15,671 bases of DNA from an uncultured Pseudomonadaceae bacterium (GTDB taxonomy: Bacteria > Pseudomonadota > Gammaproteobacteria > Pseudomonadales > Pseudomonadaceae): NCBI GenBank assembly GCA_947630465.1, contig CANRHT010000023.1, positions 1 to 15,671 on the forward strand. Reading direction: 5' to 3'. Of the stretch, positions 13,230-15,671 are shown piece by piece. The notes under the pieces are model-generated. The model was not told the DNA's origin. It made no database searches and saw only the letters and a list, made by a program, of their open reading frames with translations. Every line of letters begins with the position of its first letter. Within the stretch, counting starts at the first letter, position 1. Made by a program: the position numbers and the translations under genes.

Positions 13230-14849
13230 TTACAACTGTACCGGTGCCGACCAACTGTTTTTCATAGTCAGCAGCCAGTCGCTGGGGTGTAGGGGCAAAA
13301 ACTTAAATAAAGGCCTGTAATTGATATGAGCGATTGCCCCTTCGCGTTTGCCGTAGGGGAAGACTTTTCCGGCGAGTTTTGCGCTCAACGCCTGAGTTAC
13401 TGCGACTTCTAGCGCATTCTCTTTGTTTTGCCCTGATTTTTCATTGGCGTTGAAACGGGTAAACACAAATGAACTTATCCTTAATGGGATAAACTTATTG
13501 CGTGCTACGCGAGGGCGCACGTCGGTTGCTGGCTGCATGGTAAAGCGCGTGATGCCTTTATAGGTTGTACCCGCAGCTTTTACTGTGACTTTGGCTTCGT
13601 GGGGGTTGGCGAAACTAAATAGCACCGATGCGGGTTGGCCTTGGTAAACAAAATCCACATGATAATCCGGATTCCAGTCCAAAATATTGAAGTCCACTCG
13701 GTGTTCTTTAATCATTTTTTCAGGCATCGCTACTTTGTAAAGATCAAACAGCGGATAAGAAAACAAATAAAACGCCACATAGCAGCTGGCGGCTAGAGTT
13801 AAGGCATGGCGCAAGCGTTTGCGTGGCTGCAGGCCGAGGCAGTGCTCTTTGTAGTTTGCGAAATTGCTACGCAGGCTGAACAAGCGCATCCCTTTATAGC
13901 CCCTGAGGTGAGCCTCGCAACCTTGTAGTCGGCCATTGATAAAGTCCTCTTTACTTTTAAGTAGCTTTCCAATTTTTTTGATCATGGCTTTGTGCTGAGC
14001 TTTATCGGGCGCTAGGTCTGCTAGTAAGGCATTGGCATAACGCCGATCGGGTCCTCTACGGCACAACACGCTGATTAAGAGTAAGTTAACCAAGCTCACA
14101 CTCAGCAGTGCGAGTAGGCCATGTCCCACCACAGCAAAAAGTATGACCAGTAAAAAAATAGCACTAAACAGAACTTTACTGGACTGAAAAATATTGCCAG
14201 TGGAGGCCGCATGAGCGCCTTCGCTAAAAAAACTACCCATGATTTTAAATGGACCGACACACAACGCATAAATCACGCTGCTGATGTGCATGGCTTTATT
14301 GCGATGGGCAAGACTTGAAGTACCGCGGTCCAGACGCGACATTTCGGTAGCAAGCAACCAAGTCAGCTCTGGTCTACTTAAACCGTAAAGTGCCGCTGAG
14401 GTGATCACTAAAACGGGCGGTACCAGTAAGCGCACTTTACAGCTGTTAATGCGTACCACATTGGACTGTTCAATAAACACGCTCGGCTCGCAGAGCATGT
14501 CGCGATGTCTAGCTAAAGTGCTGACTTGTTTTTGCAGAAAGGCAATGCGCTCATCCATATCGCAGAGCTCATCATTCACCCAAACGAATGAGCTGTCGTC
14601 ATTTAAAAAAAGAGCGCTGGCTATATAACGTGTTTGATACCAGCGCACGCCAACGTAGAGAATGAGCATGATTGAGGTGAAAAAATAGTACATTTTCTGC
14701 GGTGCGGCCATCTCGTATATATCCCAAGACAGCTCATGGGCGTTAAACAAGCTGTACCAGCCCATGTCCATGAAAAACCCCGTCAACAGGTAGCCCATAA
14801 ACCAAATCAACTCAAGAATCACAATCATAACAACAGCCTGCACCGCCAA
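13230..14849 (-). CDS. multi-pass membrane protein, M48 peptidase homologue without zinc ligands
   Basis: A 539-residue protein with membrane helices near 5-27, 53-70, 187-203, 226-262 (two) and 350-372 and a C-terminal soluble domain (about 380-539). Residues 141-176, with VLVITSAALYGLSRPELTWL then LATEMSRLDRG, line up with the M48/HtpX pattern in which a hydrophobic strand and 'L..EL..VLAHE..H...' precede the active site. Where HExxH belongs there is TEMSR (168-172), and where ExxAD belongs there is RRYAN (269-273). All three zinc ligands are therefore absent, so peptidase activity is not expected. The start is uncertain: TTG at 14849 has no ribosome site, the frame is open back to 14885 without an ATG, and ATG 14828 is an alternative. 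Transcribed towards the unknown pair. Confidence 0.7.
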   Translation of the reverse strand: MAVQAVVMIVILELIWFMGYLLTGFFMDMGWYSLFNAHELSWDIYEMAAPQKMYYFFTSIMLILYVGVRWYQTRYIASALFLNDDSSFVWVNDELCDMDERIAFLQKQVSTLARHRDMLCEPSVFIEQSNVVRINSCKVRLLVPPVLVITSAALYGLSRPELTWLLATEMSRLDRGTSSLAHRNKAMHISSVIYALCVGPFKIMGSFFSEGAHAASTGNIFQSSKVLFSAIFLLVILFAVVGHGLLALLSVSLVNLLLISVLCRRGPDRRYANALLADLAPDKAQHKAMIKKIGKLLKSKEDFINGRLQGCEAHLRGYKGMRLFSLRSNFANYKEHCLGLQPRKRLRHALTLAASCYVAFYLFSYPLFDLYKVAMPEKMIKEHRVDFNILDWNPDYHVDFVYQGQPASVLFSFANPHEAKVTVKAAGTTYKGITRFTMQPATDVRPRVARNKFIPLRISSFVFTRFNANEKSGQNKENALEVAVTQALSAKLAGKVFPYGKREGAIAHINYRPLFKFLPLHPSDWLLTMKNSWSAPVQL

Positions 14850-14947
14850 AATGAAAATTGGTGGCCGAGTGTAGATGAGTTTTTAGCCGATTTTGGGCTT
14901 ATTTAATCTATGATTTAGTTAATTAAAACAATGAGTTAAGTGAAAAC

Positions 14948-15094
14948 TTATTGCTGCTGCATCATGGCAATGTATTTGCGCACGGCTCACCGACTTACGT
15001 GTTACGTGCTGATGCGTTGCACGAGGTGTTTGGTATTGATGTTTTGATCCAGCAACATCCTGAGCGCGACCACCCGCTGGTTATTGATAAATAA
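14948..15094 (+). pseudogene. hmuV: 3' fragment of a haem ABC transporter ATPase (HmuV/PhuV)
   Basis: An open frame of 48 codons ends in TAA at 15092. It reads LLLLHHGNVFAHGSP, then YVLRADALHEVFGIDVLIQQ and HPERDHPLVIDK, which is the C-terminal tail of HmuV/PhuV-type haem importer ATPases, after the H-loop. Walker A, signature and Walker B parts are missing. The frame is closed by TAA at 14924 in AT-rich sequence, so the break point lies between about 14925 and 14950. No start codon serves it. It directly precedes the ChaN-like gene, as phuV precedes phuW in Pseudomonas. Confidence 0.75.
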
Positions 15095-15156
15095 TGGTGT
15101 CAAAACGGTGTCAGTCAAATTAAAGTCAAGGTGTTTTTAAACCAAAAAGGTGATGT

Positions 15157-15671
15157 ATGCGCTGGTGTTTATTTGCGGTGATCGGATTGTTAGCGGCTTG
15201 TCAAAGTACTCCTATAGAGCGTGCTGCACCAGCCTCCGCTGCAGTGGCAAACGAGTATCAATTGCCCGAATGGCAAAGCCCGCGTGAGCGTGATCATGCA
15301 CAAGTGGGGCAGATTATTGATCTGCGTAGCGGTCATGAGATAACCCGTGATGCCTTAGTACAGACGTTAGCGGCTGCGCCTCTGGTATTGCTCGGGGAGA
15401 AACACGATAACTTTGATCACCATGCGCTGCAGTTGTGGTTGCTGAAAACGCTGGAAGCGCAGCGTAAACAAGGCGCTCTGGTGATGGAAATGCTCACGGT
15501 AAACCAGCAAGAAAGCGTCAGTGCCGTACAAAATAAAATACGCGCAGGCGAAATGCCGGACGATGTGCCGGCAGCATTGGAATGGCATACCGGCTGGGAT
15601 TGGCAGCAGTACGGCGAATTAGTGACCTATGCACTGCAGCAGCCCTATCCTTTATTAGCGGCCAATTTAAA
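15157..15671 (+). CDS. phuW: ChaN/PhuW-family haem-binding lipoprotein, 3' end outside window
   Basis: The reading frame opens at ATG 15157, with AAGG 6 bases upstream, and runs off the window after 171 codons. The N terminus is a lipoprotein signal with lipobox LAAC (Cys15). The mature part has VLLGEKHDNFDHH (77-89), LVMEMLTVNQQ and the W-x-x-GW-x-W-x-x-Y pattern (WHTGWDWQQYGE), all typical of the ChaN/PhuW family, which binds haem at the membrane surface and is linked to haem-iron use. PhuW belongs to the phuSTUVW operon; here only a tail of the ATPase gene remains upstream, so how this gene is transcribed is unclear. No Fur box is evident in 15095-15156. Confidence 0.85.
   Translation, partial: MRWCLFAVIGLLAACQSTPIERAAPASAAVANEYQLPEWQSPRERDHAQVGQIIDLRSGHEITRDALVQTLAAAPLVLLGEKHDNFDHHALQLWLLKTLEAQRKQGALVMEMLTVNQQESVSAVQNKIRAGEMPDDVPAALEWHTGWDWQQYGELVTYALQQPYPLLAANL

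Noticed and set aside
15367..15588. 73-codon minus-strand frame near the right end
   Set aside because: It is the antisense of the ChaN/PhuW gene, whose plus-strand frame carries a lipobox and family motifs.

Overview
The window looks like chromosomal DNA of a gammaproteobacterium, most likely a Pseudomonas-related member of the Pseudomonadales with moderate GC content. This rests on the 3'-5' exonuclease at the left edge, the PfeA/BfeA-type receptor and the ChaN/PhuW-type lipoprotein at the right edge, all of which read like pseudomonad proteins. No species call can be made from the sequence alone.

Layout. Positions 1-116 hold the 5' end of an exonuclease gene on the minus strand. Positions 308-397 hold a broken ribbon-helix-helix antitoxin remnant. 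Next come a membrane-anchored thioredoxin-fold protein with no standard start codon (441-869) and a lipoprotein alpha/beta hydrolase (924-1862). The core of the window (about 2000-10360) is an iron-siderophore locus: a periplasmic binding protein, two permeases and an ATPase of the FatBDCE/CeuBCDE/VctPDGC type (2088-5868), a FepA/PfeA-like outer-membrane receptor (6020-8296), and on the opposite strand an AraC-type regulator (8332-9219) downstream of an IroE/PfeE-like periplasmic esterase (9344-10255). Three Fur-box-like sites lie before the binding protein, the receptor and the esterase. A 21-bp-period direct repeat before the receptor is a good candidate operator for the AraC protein.

How the genes work together. 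The receptor should import a ferric catecholate of the enterobactin type. The esterase should open it in the periplasm. The binding protein has a His and a Tyr in the places that complete iron coordination in CeuE, plus the three pocket arginines, so it should hold the resulting tetradentate bis-catechol iron complex and pass it to the ABC importer. No siderophore biosynthesis gene is present, so this looks like uptake of siderophores made by other organisms, switched on by iron starvation (Fur) and by the siderophore itself (AraC).

The right part (10605-14849) holds three membrane proteins with no recognised role: an overlapping pair on the plus strand, and a convergent gene that appears to be an M48 metallopeptidase homologue lacking every zinc ligand. 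Beyond it lies an orphan 3' fragment of a haem ABC transporter ATPase (hmuV/phuV, 14948-15094) followed by an apparently intact start of a ChaN/PhuW haem-binding lipoprotein that runs off the window. This suggests that a haem uptake operon was truncated here, perhaps when the unknown membrane-protein block arrived.
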